In this document: in pieces, positions 39,483-46,593 of the stretch
How positions within the stretch are numbered: the stretch's first letter is position 1
Layout: each line of letters begins with the position of its first letter
Assembly (NCBI GenBank): GCA_016183815.1
Contig: JACPDW010000007.1
Coordinates: 124,001-188,000, forward strand
Length of the DNA: 64,000 bases
Source: Flavobacteriia bacterium
GTDB taxonomy: Bacteria > Bacteroidota > Bacteroidia > Flavobacteriales_D > Crocinitomicaceae
Direction of reading: 5' to 3'
Notes under the pieces: model-generated
Seen by the model: the letters and a program-made list of their open reading frames with translations, nothing else
The model's database searches: none
What the model was told of the DNA's origin: nothing
Translations under genes and position numbers: made by a program

Positions 39483-40500
39483 GTAGGTTTTCTTCTGTCG
39501 AGTTGTTCTAAATTTTTCTAATGCAAGTCTGTTTTATAGAAATAAATATATAAATTTGTCAACGATGAGCAAAGATAAAATAGACGGGAATGACTTTAAA
39601 ATAAAGTTTGATGGTCAACAGCACCAAGTTGATGCAAACGTGCTTGTTGGCAGTCTAATACATACTACAACAATTGTCCAAGAAGTTAATAAATACTTGA
39701 ATAGTGGTAAGAAGATTGAAATAAAAGTCAAAGCACTTGAAAAGGGTAGTTTCCTTTGTCATATTGAACTTGTTGAAACTACCCTAGATACTTTAAAGAA
39801 TTTACTTACAAAGGATAATATTGATGTCGGGGCCGCAATTGTTGGAACAGTTGTCGAACTGATTGATTTAAAGAAATTTTTAAAAGGCAAGAAAGCAAAA
39901 GAAGTTCAACAACAAGGAGATAAAACTAAAATTGTCAACAAGGATGGCAATGTTATAATTATCGAAAATGCAACCTTTAATATTTATGAGCATAGTCCGG
40001 TTGTAAAAGATGCCTTAGCTCAAAATTTTGATGTTTTAAATAATGACCCTGCAATTACTGGGTTTGAGATTACTGATAAAAATGAAAAAGCACTTGTAAG
40101 GGTTGATAAAAGTGAGTTTATTGATTTATCTCAGAAGTCAGAGGAAGTTGAAGAGGGAGAGAGGAAAATTGTCGAGGCGGCAACAGTAAATGTTGTCCGT
40201 GTATCTTTTGAGGAAAATCTAAAGTGGGATTTTTATTACAGAGGAATTAAAATATCTGCAAAAATAGCAGACCCATCATTTTATGAGTTAATTGATAAAG
40301 GTGAAGCATTTGCAAAAGGTGATGTTTTAGAAGTCGAACTACAAATAAATCAAAAGTTCGATGAAAGCGTTAATACTTTTGTAACTAAATCATATCAGGT
40401 TAATAAAATTGTTAGACACCTGTCAAGAAACGAACAGCAAAAAATAAACTTTAAGTCTGAAGAGTAGTTGTTGCCGTGTCGTCCGAAACTTACAGCTAAC
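39476..40500. repeat. 15-bp inverted repeats bracketing the 300-residue island gene
   Basis: GTTAGCTGTAGGTTT at 39476-39490 and AAACTTACAGCTAAC at 40486-40500 are inverted copies matching at 14 of 15 positions. They enclose exactly one gene. The repeats share the GTTAGC core with the palindromes at 39418 and 42261. They may be cassette boundaries or the ends of a small mobile unit. Confidence 0.6.
39565..40467 (+). CDS. Uncharacterised 300-residue island protein
   Basis: I do not recognise this protein. From ATG at 39565 (MSKDKIDGND) it has 300 residues, no signal peptide and no clear membrane helix. The N-terminal third has a helix followed by beta strands (IEIKVKALEKGSFLCHIELV) and a lone hydrophobic stretch DVGAAIVGTVVELIDL. 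The middle is charged and the C-terminal 90 residues look beta-rich (WDFYYRGIKISAKI). The GSF strand motif recalls hypothetical proteins from mobile elements, a weak similarity. The longer frame to TTG 39556 overlaps the promoter. Codons are less AT-rich than those of neighbours, consistent with transfer. Confidence 0.7.
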   Translation: MSKDKIDGNDFKIKFDGQQHQVDANVLVGSLIHTTTIVQEVNKYLNSGKKIEIKVKALEKGSFLCHIELVETTLDTLKNLLTKDNIDVGAAIVGTVVELIDLKKFLKGKKAKEVQQQGDKTKIVNKDGNVIIIENATFNIYEHSPVVKDALAQNFDVLNNDPAITGFEITDKNEKALVRVDKSEFIDLSQKSEEVEEGERKIVEAATVNVVRVSFEENLKWDFYYRGIKISAKIADPSFYELIDKGEAFAKGDVLEVELQINQKFDESVNTFVTKSYQVNKIVRHLSRNEQQKINFKSEE

Positions 40501-40795
40501 GGCAGTTCCCCAATTTGTCGGGATAAACTGTCTAAAAACCTCCATTTATTATTTAATTCAACTCAAAAATAAGCAAATATTTACATTTTAACCCACTTTT
40601 TTAAAATAATTTTGTGTATTCATGAATATTATTTTGTCAAAAAAAATTGTTCTAAATGTATTAAAATCGTTTTTCAGAACTAAAAAATAAAAACCAAAAT
40701 CTTTTAGGTAGTTTTTTGAACATATTTTGAGCAAGAATAATGAAAATGTAATCGGTTTTAGAAAATGAGCTACAAATTCCCTAAGATAAAAAAGG

Positions 40796-40947
40796 TGCTA
40801 ACTTCAGCCAATTTCCTTGAACACCGAGTAAATCGACAAAAGCTGTAAGAGCCAAACAGTAATGCAAGAAAAAAGCGATGAAGAATCATCAACTTCATCG
40901 CTTTTTTTTATAGCTTTTGTCGACTACTCGGATAAATGTTACCAGCA
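40796..40947. repeat. Large nested palindrome, attC-like, enclosing a terminator
   Basis: Outer cores are TGCTAAC (40796-40802) and GTTACCAGCA (40938-40947), which pair imperfectly. Inside, 40824-40844 (starting CCGAGTA, ending ACAAAAGCT) is an inverted copy of 40912-40931 with only a one-base length change and one substitution. The centre is an 11-bp-plus hairpin followed by a T run. The total of about 150 bp is at the large end for attC sites such as those of vibrios. It could equally be a relic of a small transposable element. Confidence 0.5.
40869..40907. terminator. Bidirectional Rho-independent terminator
   Basis: AAGCGATGAAG (40873-40883) pairs with CTTCATCGCTT (40893-40903) around a 9-base loop. 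A-runs precede the stem and T-runs follow, so it can end transcription from both strands: the rightward 300-residue gene and the leftward 86-residue gene. Confidence 0.75.
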
Positions 40948-40951
40948 GTTA

Positions 40952-41212
40952 TTATTTTTTCATTAATAGTCCAAAAATGAGTCCAATTGCACCTTGTTTA
41001 CCAATTGTGTTTAAGAGCAATTGAAGGTCACTTGTCATTAAACCTAATTTAGAAGCCATAGAAATATTTGCTCTACCATTAAGAAATTCTTGAAGTGAGC
41101 TTGTCATTACTCCAAGTTTTCCTGCTGTCCCGATGTCCGCAATACCTTGAGATAAATTGCGAACATTAGAGGTTAGTAGTCCAGTTTTCATTGCTATTGA
41201 AAGTTCGCTCAT
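40952..41212 (-). CDS. Small protein with three 23-residue repeats
   Basis: An 86-residue protein of unknown family. Three copies of a 23-residue unit are exact in period: Gly11, Gly34 and Gly57 and the Thr-Ser pairs at 14-15, 37-38 and 60-61 align (TGLLTS, LGVMTS, LGLMTS). Each unit should form amphipathic helices. The end, AIGLIFGLLMKK, is hydrophobic with a basic tail. It begins 1 bp after the stop of the 340-residue membrane protein gene and is surely cotranscribed with it. A self-assembling or membrane-active partner is a plausible inference. Confidence 0.65.
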   Translation of the reverse strand: MSELSIAMKTGLLTSNVRNLSQGIADIGTAGKLGVMTSSLQEFLNGRANISMASKLGLMTSDLQLLLNTIGKQGAIGLIFGLLMKK

Positions 41213-41213
41213 A

Positions 41214-42236
41214 TTATACTGTTGTTATGTTATTAATGTCTTGAATTATAGCTGCTTCTTTTGGAGTTAGATTTTCGAATTTGTAATCCAAAATTAGCTT
41301 ACCAAAGTTCCTTCTGAAAATTTGAAAATCAGGAGCCTTGCTTATGGAGTCGTAAAGCTCAAATTTGTTTTCTCTATTTTTCATCGCATTGTTAATTGTG
41401 AAATAGATATCTTCTTTTTCAGCAAATTGAGATTTACAAAAGGCCGCTACATATTGGTTAATTTCGCTAATTGATTTTGCTATTGTCATTTGTAGAGTTG
41501 CGTTAAAAAAATCGGAAACAGATTTTAAAACATCATTCTTGAAAGCATTGGAAAAATTATCTGGGAGTGATTTAAGAAATTTTGGTTTTATATCAAGGTC
41601 CATAAATGAAAGGTCCGAGAAATGTTGGAAAAATAGTGTTAGATAAGCTGAGTAACCATCATCCTTTTCATCTAATTGAAGAAACGCTTCTTTTATTTTT
41701 GGGAAATGTTCTTTTTCAAGGTCTCTGCTCGCTAAGTTGCTAAACAAATTATCAATGTCTTCCGGAACAGAAATTAATCTGTCAATCATTTGGTTTGATT
41801 CTTCATTTCTAATCAACTTATATAGACCTGTTGTATCCTTCGTAATCTTGTCACCAAGTGCTTCTAAATCTTGCTTAATTTGAATGTTTTTCTGAAGTAA
41901 CAATTCACTATCCGTTTTCATAGCTTTGACATTTTTTTCAATTCTAGCAACATAAATACTTAAGCCGATACTGAAAATTGCTATAATTATTCCGAATATT
42001 CCAATGAAGTTGGAAGAAGCGCTTAGCTCTGCGGAAACACCGTCAAAAGCAGTATCAAGCATACCTGTCTGTCCATTTATTTGTTCACCCTGGTATTGTT
42101 GTCGGCTTTTGATTTCTGTGATTTCTTCCTTTAAGTTAGAAACCTCTTTTTCCAAAGAATCGATGCTTGTCTTAGGTTTAGCATCTGAATAATTGCTAAT
42201 AATTATCAAAATGAAGAATAGAATTAGTTTTTTCAT
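41214..42236 (-). CDS. Uncharacterised membrane-anchored coiled-coil protein
   Basis: A 340-residue protein. The N-terminus MKKLILFFILIIISNYSDA looks like a signal peptide, followed by a coiled coil (about 25-50, LEKEVSNLKEEITEIKSRQQ). A transmembrane helix spans about 75-97 (FIGIFGIIIAIFSIGLSIYV), a second coiled region about 98-140, then a 200-residue helical domain I cannot identify. If the first segment is cleaved, the C-terminal domain is cytoplasmic. Followed after 1 bp by the 86-residue repeat gene. Pairing of a membrane-tethered helical protein with a small repeat protein on an island recalls defence or toxin pairs, without direct evidence. Confidence 0.65.
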   Translation of the reverse strand: MKKLILFFILIIISNYSDAKPKTSIDSLEKEVSNLKEEITEIKSRQQYQGEQINGQTGMLDTAFDGVSAELSASSNFIGIFGIIIAIFSIGLSIYVARIEKNVKAMKTDSELLLQKNIQIKQDLEALGDKITKDTTGLYKLIRNEESNQMIDRLISVPEDIDNLFSNLASRDLEKEHFPKIKEAFLQLDEKDDGYSAYLTLFFQHFSDLSFMDLDIKPKFLKSLPDNFSNAFKNDVLKSVSDFFNATLQMTIAKSISEINQYVAAFCKSQFAEKEDIYFTINNAMKNRENKFELYDSISKAPDFQIFRRNFGKLILDYKFENLTPKEAAIIQDINNITTV

Positions 42237-42801
42237 ATTTGTGTCCTTTTTTATACTTGCTGCTAACTTAATTATATCCTTACTAAAGGTAATCTTACTT
42301 AACTCACGTTTGTTAGCTAACCCAACCTTTTGTAAGGTTTATTTTGACAAATATATTAAAGTTTTACAACATATCAAATGGAGAAATAATATTTCTGATG
42401 TTATTTGCTTACATGAGTGTAAATCTCTGTTGTTCTGCTACTTGAGTGCCCTTAAAGCTCTTGAATAAACCGAAAATCTGTACCATTTTCGAATATATGT
42501 GAAGAATATAAAACAAGTAAATATTTTGCAGTTTGGATATTTAATAGTTATCAAAGACATTTCAATTTATTCAAAGTTAAGAACATAATTTTAAATAAAA
42601 AATAAAAATAGGTTGTTCGATATTGTTTTTGAAGTAATACCGAATACTATTAATTTTAATCAGGAATATTTAATAATTGTATTTGGTATTAATTCAAAAA
42701 ATTTAAAATTTTAGTTTATTTTTATAAATTATTAAGTATTTGTTTCGTTTTACTAATTTTAAACATTGTTTAAACAGAATAATTAAGCAAATAGTAATCT
42801 T
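42237..42801. other. Non-coding right flank of the island
   Basis: About 565 bp with no supported gene. The left part holds the attC-like element at 42261-42318. From about 42480 onward it is extremely AT-rich and resembles the ordinary chromosomal gaps of this window. I find no TAnnTTTG element at a sensible distance from the kinase start. Confidence 0.5.
42261..42318. repeat. attC-like element at the right edge of the island
   Basis: TGCTAAC (42261-42267) and GTTAGCT (42312-42318) are inverted cores 44 bases apart, about 58 bp in all, with an inner TTAC...GTAA pairing near 42280-42292. The cores match those of the left-edge palindrome. The arms between cores pair poorly, so this is a weaker candidate. 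Confidence 0.35.
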
Positions 42802-44361
42802 TTGAAAAAAAGTAATTTATATTCAAACAAGTTAAGGTGGAAATTAAGTTTTTTAGCTTTTGCCATTATATTAATTGGATTTTCCTTGTTTTTTTCAAAC
42901 AAAATTGTTTCAAAAGTAAGCGAAAGAGAAAAAGATAGGGTAAAAAACTGGGCAGAATCAATTAAGAAAAAAGTAGAGTTAGTGCGTTTAACAAATTCAA
43001 CATTTTCTCGACTTAGAGCTAAAGAAAGAAAAGAAATGGAATTGTGGATTGAAGCTACAAAAGAAATTTCTAAACCTGTAACGGATGAGTTTTATCAAGA
43101 CTATACTTTTCCTTTAAAAATAATCGATCAAAATAAAGATATTCCTGTCATTTTAATGGATCAAAATAAAAGTATTTCAGGTCATATAAATCTTGATTTT
43201 GACACCTCTTTTTTCAGACTGAAACATCCTAAATTTACTAAAAAAAGAATATTAACCTTGTTTGAAGATTCTCTTCGTATATTAGCACAAAGCTGGAGGA
43301 ATAAAAATCCTTCTTTTACAATTGAAGTCTATCCAGGTTTATTTATGAGCTATTTCTATACCGACTCTAAGAACATCTATCGTCTTGAAAAAGAAAGAGA
43401 TTCCTTGATTCAAGCTTTTAATAAAGAGATAATTAGTGAAGATAAATTAGTACCTGTATTACTTTTAAGTAAAGATTTTGATTCAGTGATTGCAAGTAAT
43501 CTACCTTTATTTAAAATTAAAACAGACAAAAAAGGAATACAAGAATTTATAAAAAATAAAACTCCACTTCCTATTGAGTTTAGTGAATTGCATAGTAGTT
43601 GGTTGTTTTACGATAACAGTTTGGAAATAAAACAATTACAATATTTTCCTTATATTCAATTTCTTTTAATTGGTTTGTTTATTTTAATTGGTTACATTGT
43701 TTTTAGTACGTTTAGAAAGGCCGAACAAAATCAAGTTTGGGCTGGTATGGCTAAAGAAACAGCTCATCAACTGGGAACGCCAATTTCTTCTTTGTTAGCT
43801 TGGTTAGAATGGTTAAAAAATGAAAATATTAAACCAGAAATTATAGAAGAAATGAAAAAAGATTTAGACCGGTTGGAATTAGTAAGTAGTCGATTTTCGA
43901 AAATAGGTAGTGAAGCCATATTAATTGAAAAAGATATTATTGAAAGTATAGAACAAGTCACAGAATATTTGAAAAGCAGAATAAGTTCAAAAATTGATAT
44001 TTCTATTATAAAAAATGAAAACACAATACTTTTTCCTCATAATAAAGAATTGCTTCAATGGGTTATCGAAAATTTAATTAAAAATGCAGTAGATGCTATA
44101 CAAAAAAATGGTTTTATAAATATAGTTATAACTAAGCAATTAAAACAACTTACTATTGATGTTATTGATAATGGTAAAGGTATTCCAAAGAAAGAATTAA
44201 ACAAAGTTTTTTCTCCTGGATTTACAACAAAAAAAAGAGGGTGGGGTCTTGGTTTGTCTCTTGTAAAACGAATAATTGAAGAGTACCATAAAGGAAAAAT
44301 ATTTGTATTAGACAGTCAAGTAGGTAAAGGCACAAGTTTCAGAATTATTTTATATTTTTAA
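42802..44361 (+). CDS. Membrane sensor histidine kinase
   Basis: A 519-residue kinase. Two transmembrane helices (about 13-33 and 286-308) bound a periplasmic sensor of about 250 residues that I cannot name. The kinase core has the H-box AKETAHQLGTPISSLLAWLEW, N-box ENLIKNAVDAIQ, G1 DNGKGIP, F-box FSPGFTTKKRGWGLGLSL. The HQLGTP H-box is typical of a Bacteroidota subgroup. The start is TTG at 42802; the first internal ATG would delete the first helix. No response regulator is adjacent; an NADH dehydrogenase gene follows 3 bp later, so they are cotranscribed and respiration or redox may be the signal. Confidence 0.88.
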   Translation: MKKSNLYSNKLRWKLSFLAFAIILIGFSLFFSNKIVSKVSEREKDRVKNWAESIKKKVELVRLTNSTFSRLRAKERKEMELWIEATKEISKPVTDEFYQDYTFPLKIIDQNKDIPVILMDQNKSISGHINLDFDTSFFRLKHPKFTKKRILTLFEDSLRILAQSWRNKNPSFTIEVYPGLFMSYFYTDSKNIYRLEKERDSLIQAFNKEIISEDKLVPVLLLSKDFDSVIASNLPLFKIKTDKKGIQEFIKNKTPLPIEFSELHSSWLFYDNSLEIKQLQYFPYIQFLLIGLFILIGYIVFSTFRKAEQNQVWAGMAKETAHQLGTPISSLLAWLEWLKNENIKPEIIEEMKKDLDRLELVSSRFSKIGSEAILIEKDIIESIEQVTEYLKSRISSKIDISIIKNENTILFPHNKELLQWVIENLIKNAVDAIQKNGFINIVITKQLKQLTIDVIDNGKGIPKKELNKVFSPGFTTKKRGWGLGLSLVKRIIEEYHKGKIFVLDSQVGKGTSFRIILYF

Positions 44362-44364
44362 AAA

Positions 44365-45609
44365 ATGAAAAAAAAGATTGTTGTAGTTGGTGCTGGTTTT
44401 GCAGGAATTTCTTTTATTCAAAAAATAGACTTTTCTTTGTATGATGTAACTCTTATTGATAAACTAAACCACCATCAATTTCAACCTTTATTTTATCAAG
44501 TTGCAAGTTCGCAAATCGAACCTTCAAGTATTTCTTTTCCAATTAGAAATATCTTTAGGAAAATTAAAAATTTACATATAATTATGTCAGAAGTACTACA
44601 AGTAAATTCTGAAGAAAATAAATTAATCTGTGATTATGGCACGCTTTCTTACGATATATTAGTGCTGGCTTTAGGTGGTAAAACACAATTTTATAACAAC
44701 AAATCCATTGAATCACAAGCATTTACACTAAAATCAACTTATGATGCAATACGAATTAGAAATCATATTTTAGAATTATTTGAAGAAATTAATCGCGATA
44801 AAAATATCAAAAAAGCCGCTAATTTCAACTTCGTTATAGTAGGTGGAGGCGCAACAGGAGTTGAAACAGCTGGTGCATTTGCAGAAATTAAAAAATTTAT
44901 TTTACCGAAAGACTTTAAAGAAATACCTTATGATAAAATTAAAATTTATTTAATAGAGGGTGGAAAAAGTTGTCTTGGAAACATGAGTTTAAAAGCTCAA
45001 AAATATTCTGAAATATATCTTAAAAAATTAGGGGTTGAAATCATTTATAATGAGCTTGTTACGGATTACAAAGAAGATATTGTTTACTTAAAAAGTGGGT
45101 CAAAAATTCCAAGTAAAACATTAATTTGGGCAGCTGGAATAACTGCTAACCAATTGAAAGGGTTCCAAGAAGAGCAGTATTCAGGTGGAAATCGTTTGAT
45201 CTGCAATCGAAACAATCTTGTTACTGGTGAAACTAATATATATGCATTGGGAGATATGTGTTATATGAAAACGCCAAAATATCCAAAAGGACACCCACAA
45301 GTTGCGAATGTCGCAATAAATCAAGCTAAAAATCTTGCTAAAAATTTAAACAAACTGTCTTTAAACAAGCAACTTAAAGATTTTGAATACAAAGATTTAG
45401 GTTCTATGGCTACGATAGGGAAAAATAAAGCGGTGGTGGATTTTTCATTTATTCAACTCAAAGGATATATTGCTTGGTTAATCTGGATGTTTCTACATTT
45501 AATGTTAATTTTAAGTGTAAGAAATAAATTAGTAATTTTTATCAATTGGGCATGGAATTACTTCAAAAACGACAGTTCGTTACGGTTAATATTAAAAAGT
45601 AAAAAGTAA
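44365..45609 (+). CDS. ndh: Type II NADH:quinone oxidoreductase (NDH-2)
   Basis: A 414-residue FAD enzyme that oxidises NADH and reduces quinone without pumping ions. FAD loop VVGAGFAGISFIQ at the N-terminus, the NAD loop VIVGGGATGVETAGAFAEI near 155, and the FAD-closing block YALGDMCYMKTPKYPKGHPQVANVA near 292 are in order. A hydrophobic C-terminal stretch (YIAWLIWMFLHLMLILSV) anchors it to the membrane face. The last codons and the stop are written in the AAAAAGT tandem repeat that follows. It is cotranscribed with the kinase upstream. Confidence 0.9.
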   Translation: MKKKIVVVGAGFAGISFIQKIDFSLYDVTLIDKLNHHQFQPLFYQVASSQIEPSSISFPIRNIFRKIKNLHIIMSEVLQVNSEENKLICDYGTLSYDILVLALGGKTQFYNNKSIESQAFTLKSTYDAIRIRNHILELFEEINRDKNIKKAANFNFVIVGGGATGVETAGAFAEIKKFILPKDFKEIPYDKIKIYLIEGGKSCLGNMSLKAQKYSEIYLKKLGVEIIYNELVTDYKEDIVYLKSGSKIPSKTLIWAAGITANQLKGFQEEQYSGGNRLICNRNNLVTGETNIYALGDMCYMKTPKYPKGHPQVANVAINQAKNLAKNLNKLSLNKQLKDFEYKDLGSMATIGKNKAVVDFSFIQLKGYIAWLIWMFLHLMLILSVRNKLVIFINWAWNYFKNDSSLRLILKSKK

Positions 45610-45663
45610 AAAGTAAAAAGTAAAAAGTAAAAAGTAAAAAGTAAAAAGTAAAAAGTAAAAAGT
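45594..45663. repeat. Tandem heptamer, ten copies of AAAAAGT
   Basis: Seventy bases of perfect AAAAAGT repeat. The first copies encode the last residues and stop of the NADH dehydrogenase gene; the rest fills the gap before the convergent methyltransferase gene stop at 45677. Because the stop is in the second copy, changes in copy number should not alter the protein. Confidence 0.97.
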
Positions 45664-45676
45664 AAAAAAAATTTAA

Positions 45677-46555
45677 TTATTTTTCTTTTTTAAATACATA
45701 AATAAGTGATGAATATTCCTTTGATTTTTTGGCTTTCCAATTGGATAAAAAACCTATTTTGAAAGCATTTAATTTGTTTCCTTTTCGATATTTTTCAGAA
45801 AGTAAAGAAACATAATAGCTGTCCCATTTCATTGGCAAAGTTTTGATTAAATGTAAACCATGTTTTTTAGCAATATTAATCATATCTTTTTGTTGAAAAT
45901 GATAAAGATGACGAGGAACATCATAAGCAGCCCAAAAGTTTTGGTAATATTGTGCATCAAAAGAATTCATATTTGGAACCGCAACAATCCAAATTCCATT
46001 CTCTTTTAATATTCTTATCAGTTCAACGATAGTTTTATCAAGACTATACACATGTTCTAATACATGCCACATAGTAATAACATCAAATGACTCATTACTG
46101 AAATTAAATATATCGTTGGGGGAGCTTAATTCCAGATTAAAATTATTAAGGGCGAATTTTTTTGCTTCTTCATCTGGCTCTATTCCACAAACATTAAATG
46201 CTTTTTTTTTACATTCATTTAAAAAATGCCCTGTTCCTGCTCCGTAATCCAAAATGTTTTTATCATTAGTTAGTTTTTGTATTAAACAAACTTTTCTTTT
46301 TAAAGTCATTTTTCTAACTATATGATAAATTCTATAGACAATGTTTTTTTTCGTAACAGAATGAGAAATGTATTCATCGCTTTTATAGTATTTATACAAT
46401 TCATACTCATTTGGTGTTGGATTAGTAAAATGAAAATGGCATGAATTACAACAATCAATACTAAAAGTTTCGTTAGTTAACATAAAATCTTTAACGCTAA
46501 ATTTAGTTGTAATTTTATCTACTAAACAAATGGGGCATTTTTCTTTATTTTCCAT
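45677..46555 (-). CDS. Class I SAM-dependent methyltransferase with N-terminal zinc-finger
   Basis: A 292-residue protein. CPICLVD and CNSCHFHFTNP form a four-cysteine finger at the N-terminus, followed by a Rossmann methyltransferase domain with ILDYGAGTGHFLNECK and DVITMWHVLEHVYSLD. This layout is that of C-methyltransferase-like proteins linked to sugar or polysaccharide modification; the acceptor is unknown. It is the last gene of the DUF4175-ybeY-mnmG cluster, 36 bp after mnmG, with a parS-like site in the gap. Confidence 0.85.
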   Translation of the reverse strand: MENKEKCPICLVDKITTKFSVKDFMLTNETFSIDCCNSCHFHFTNPTPNEYELYKYYKSDEYISHSVTKKNIVYRIYHIVRKMTLKRKVCLIQKLTNDKNILDYGAGTGHFLNECKKKAFNVCGIEPDEEAKKFALNNFNLELSSPNDIFNFSNESFDVITMWHVLEHVYSLDKTIVELIRILKENGIWIVAVPNMNSFDAQYYQNFWAAYDVPRHLYHFQQKDMINIAKKHGLHLIKTLPMKWDSYYVSLLSEKYRKGNKLNAFKIGFLSNWKAKKSKEYSSLIYVFKKEK

Positions 46556-46577
46556 ATAATTTTATACTCTCTCAAAA

Positions 46578-46593
46578 TGTTTCACGTGAAACT
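46578..46593. other. parS-like ParB binding site
   Basis: TGTTTCACGTGAAACT matches the bacterial parS consensus TGTTTCACGTGAAACA at 15 of 16 positions. It overlaps the last two bases of the mnmG stop region and lies between mnmG and the methyltransferase gene. A perfect copy lies at the other end of mnmG. Confidence 0.8.

Larger units (their letters stand above)
39054..39564. other. Non-coding left flank of the accessory island
   Basis: About 510 bp with no supported gene. The left part is ordinary AT-rich DNA with the DUF983 promoter. From about 39400 the base composition changes to a G+C-richer patch that contains the attC-like palindrome at 39418-39482. Just before the island gene lies TAAATTTG (39551-39558), which would start transcription close to its ATG. 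Confidence 0.5.
40468..40951. other. Non-coding spacer inside the island
   Basis: About 480 bp without a credible gene. The first 80 bp is G+C-richer and includes CAGTT...AACTG with an inner TCCC...GGGA pairing at about 40503-40530. The middle (40560-40790) is plain AT-rich DNA. The right third holds the large nested palindrome and a bidirectional terminator hairpin, listed separately. Confidence 0.5.

Noticed and set aside
40503-40530. Hairpin CAGTT...AACTG with inner TCCC...GGGA after the 300-residue gene, considered as a fourth attC site or terminator
   Set aside because: It has no matching GTTAGC core on the far side and no T run, so I do not call it.
42193-42468. Rightward open frame of 91 codons across the start of the 340-residue protein
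   Set aside because: It overlaps the real gene's start and the attC-like element, with no coding signature of its own.
45594-45663. Heptamer array considered as a CRISPR or other spacer array
   Set aside because: There are no spacers; units are contiguous and identical.
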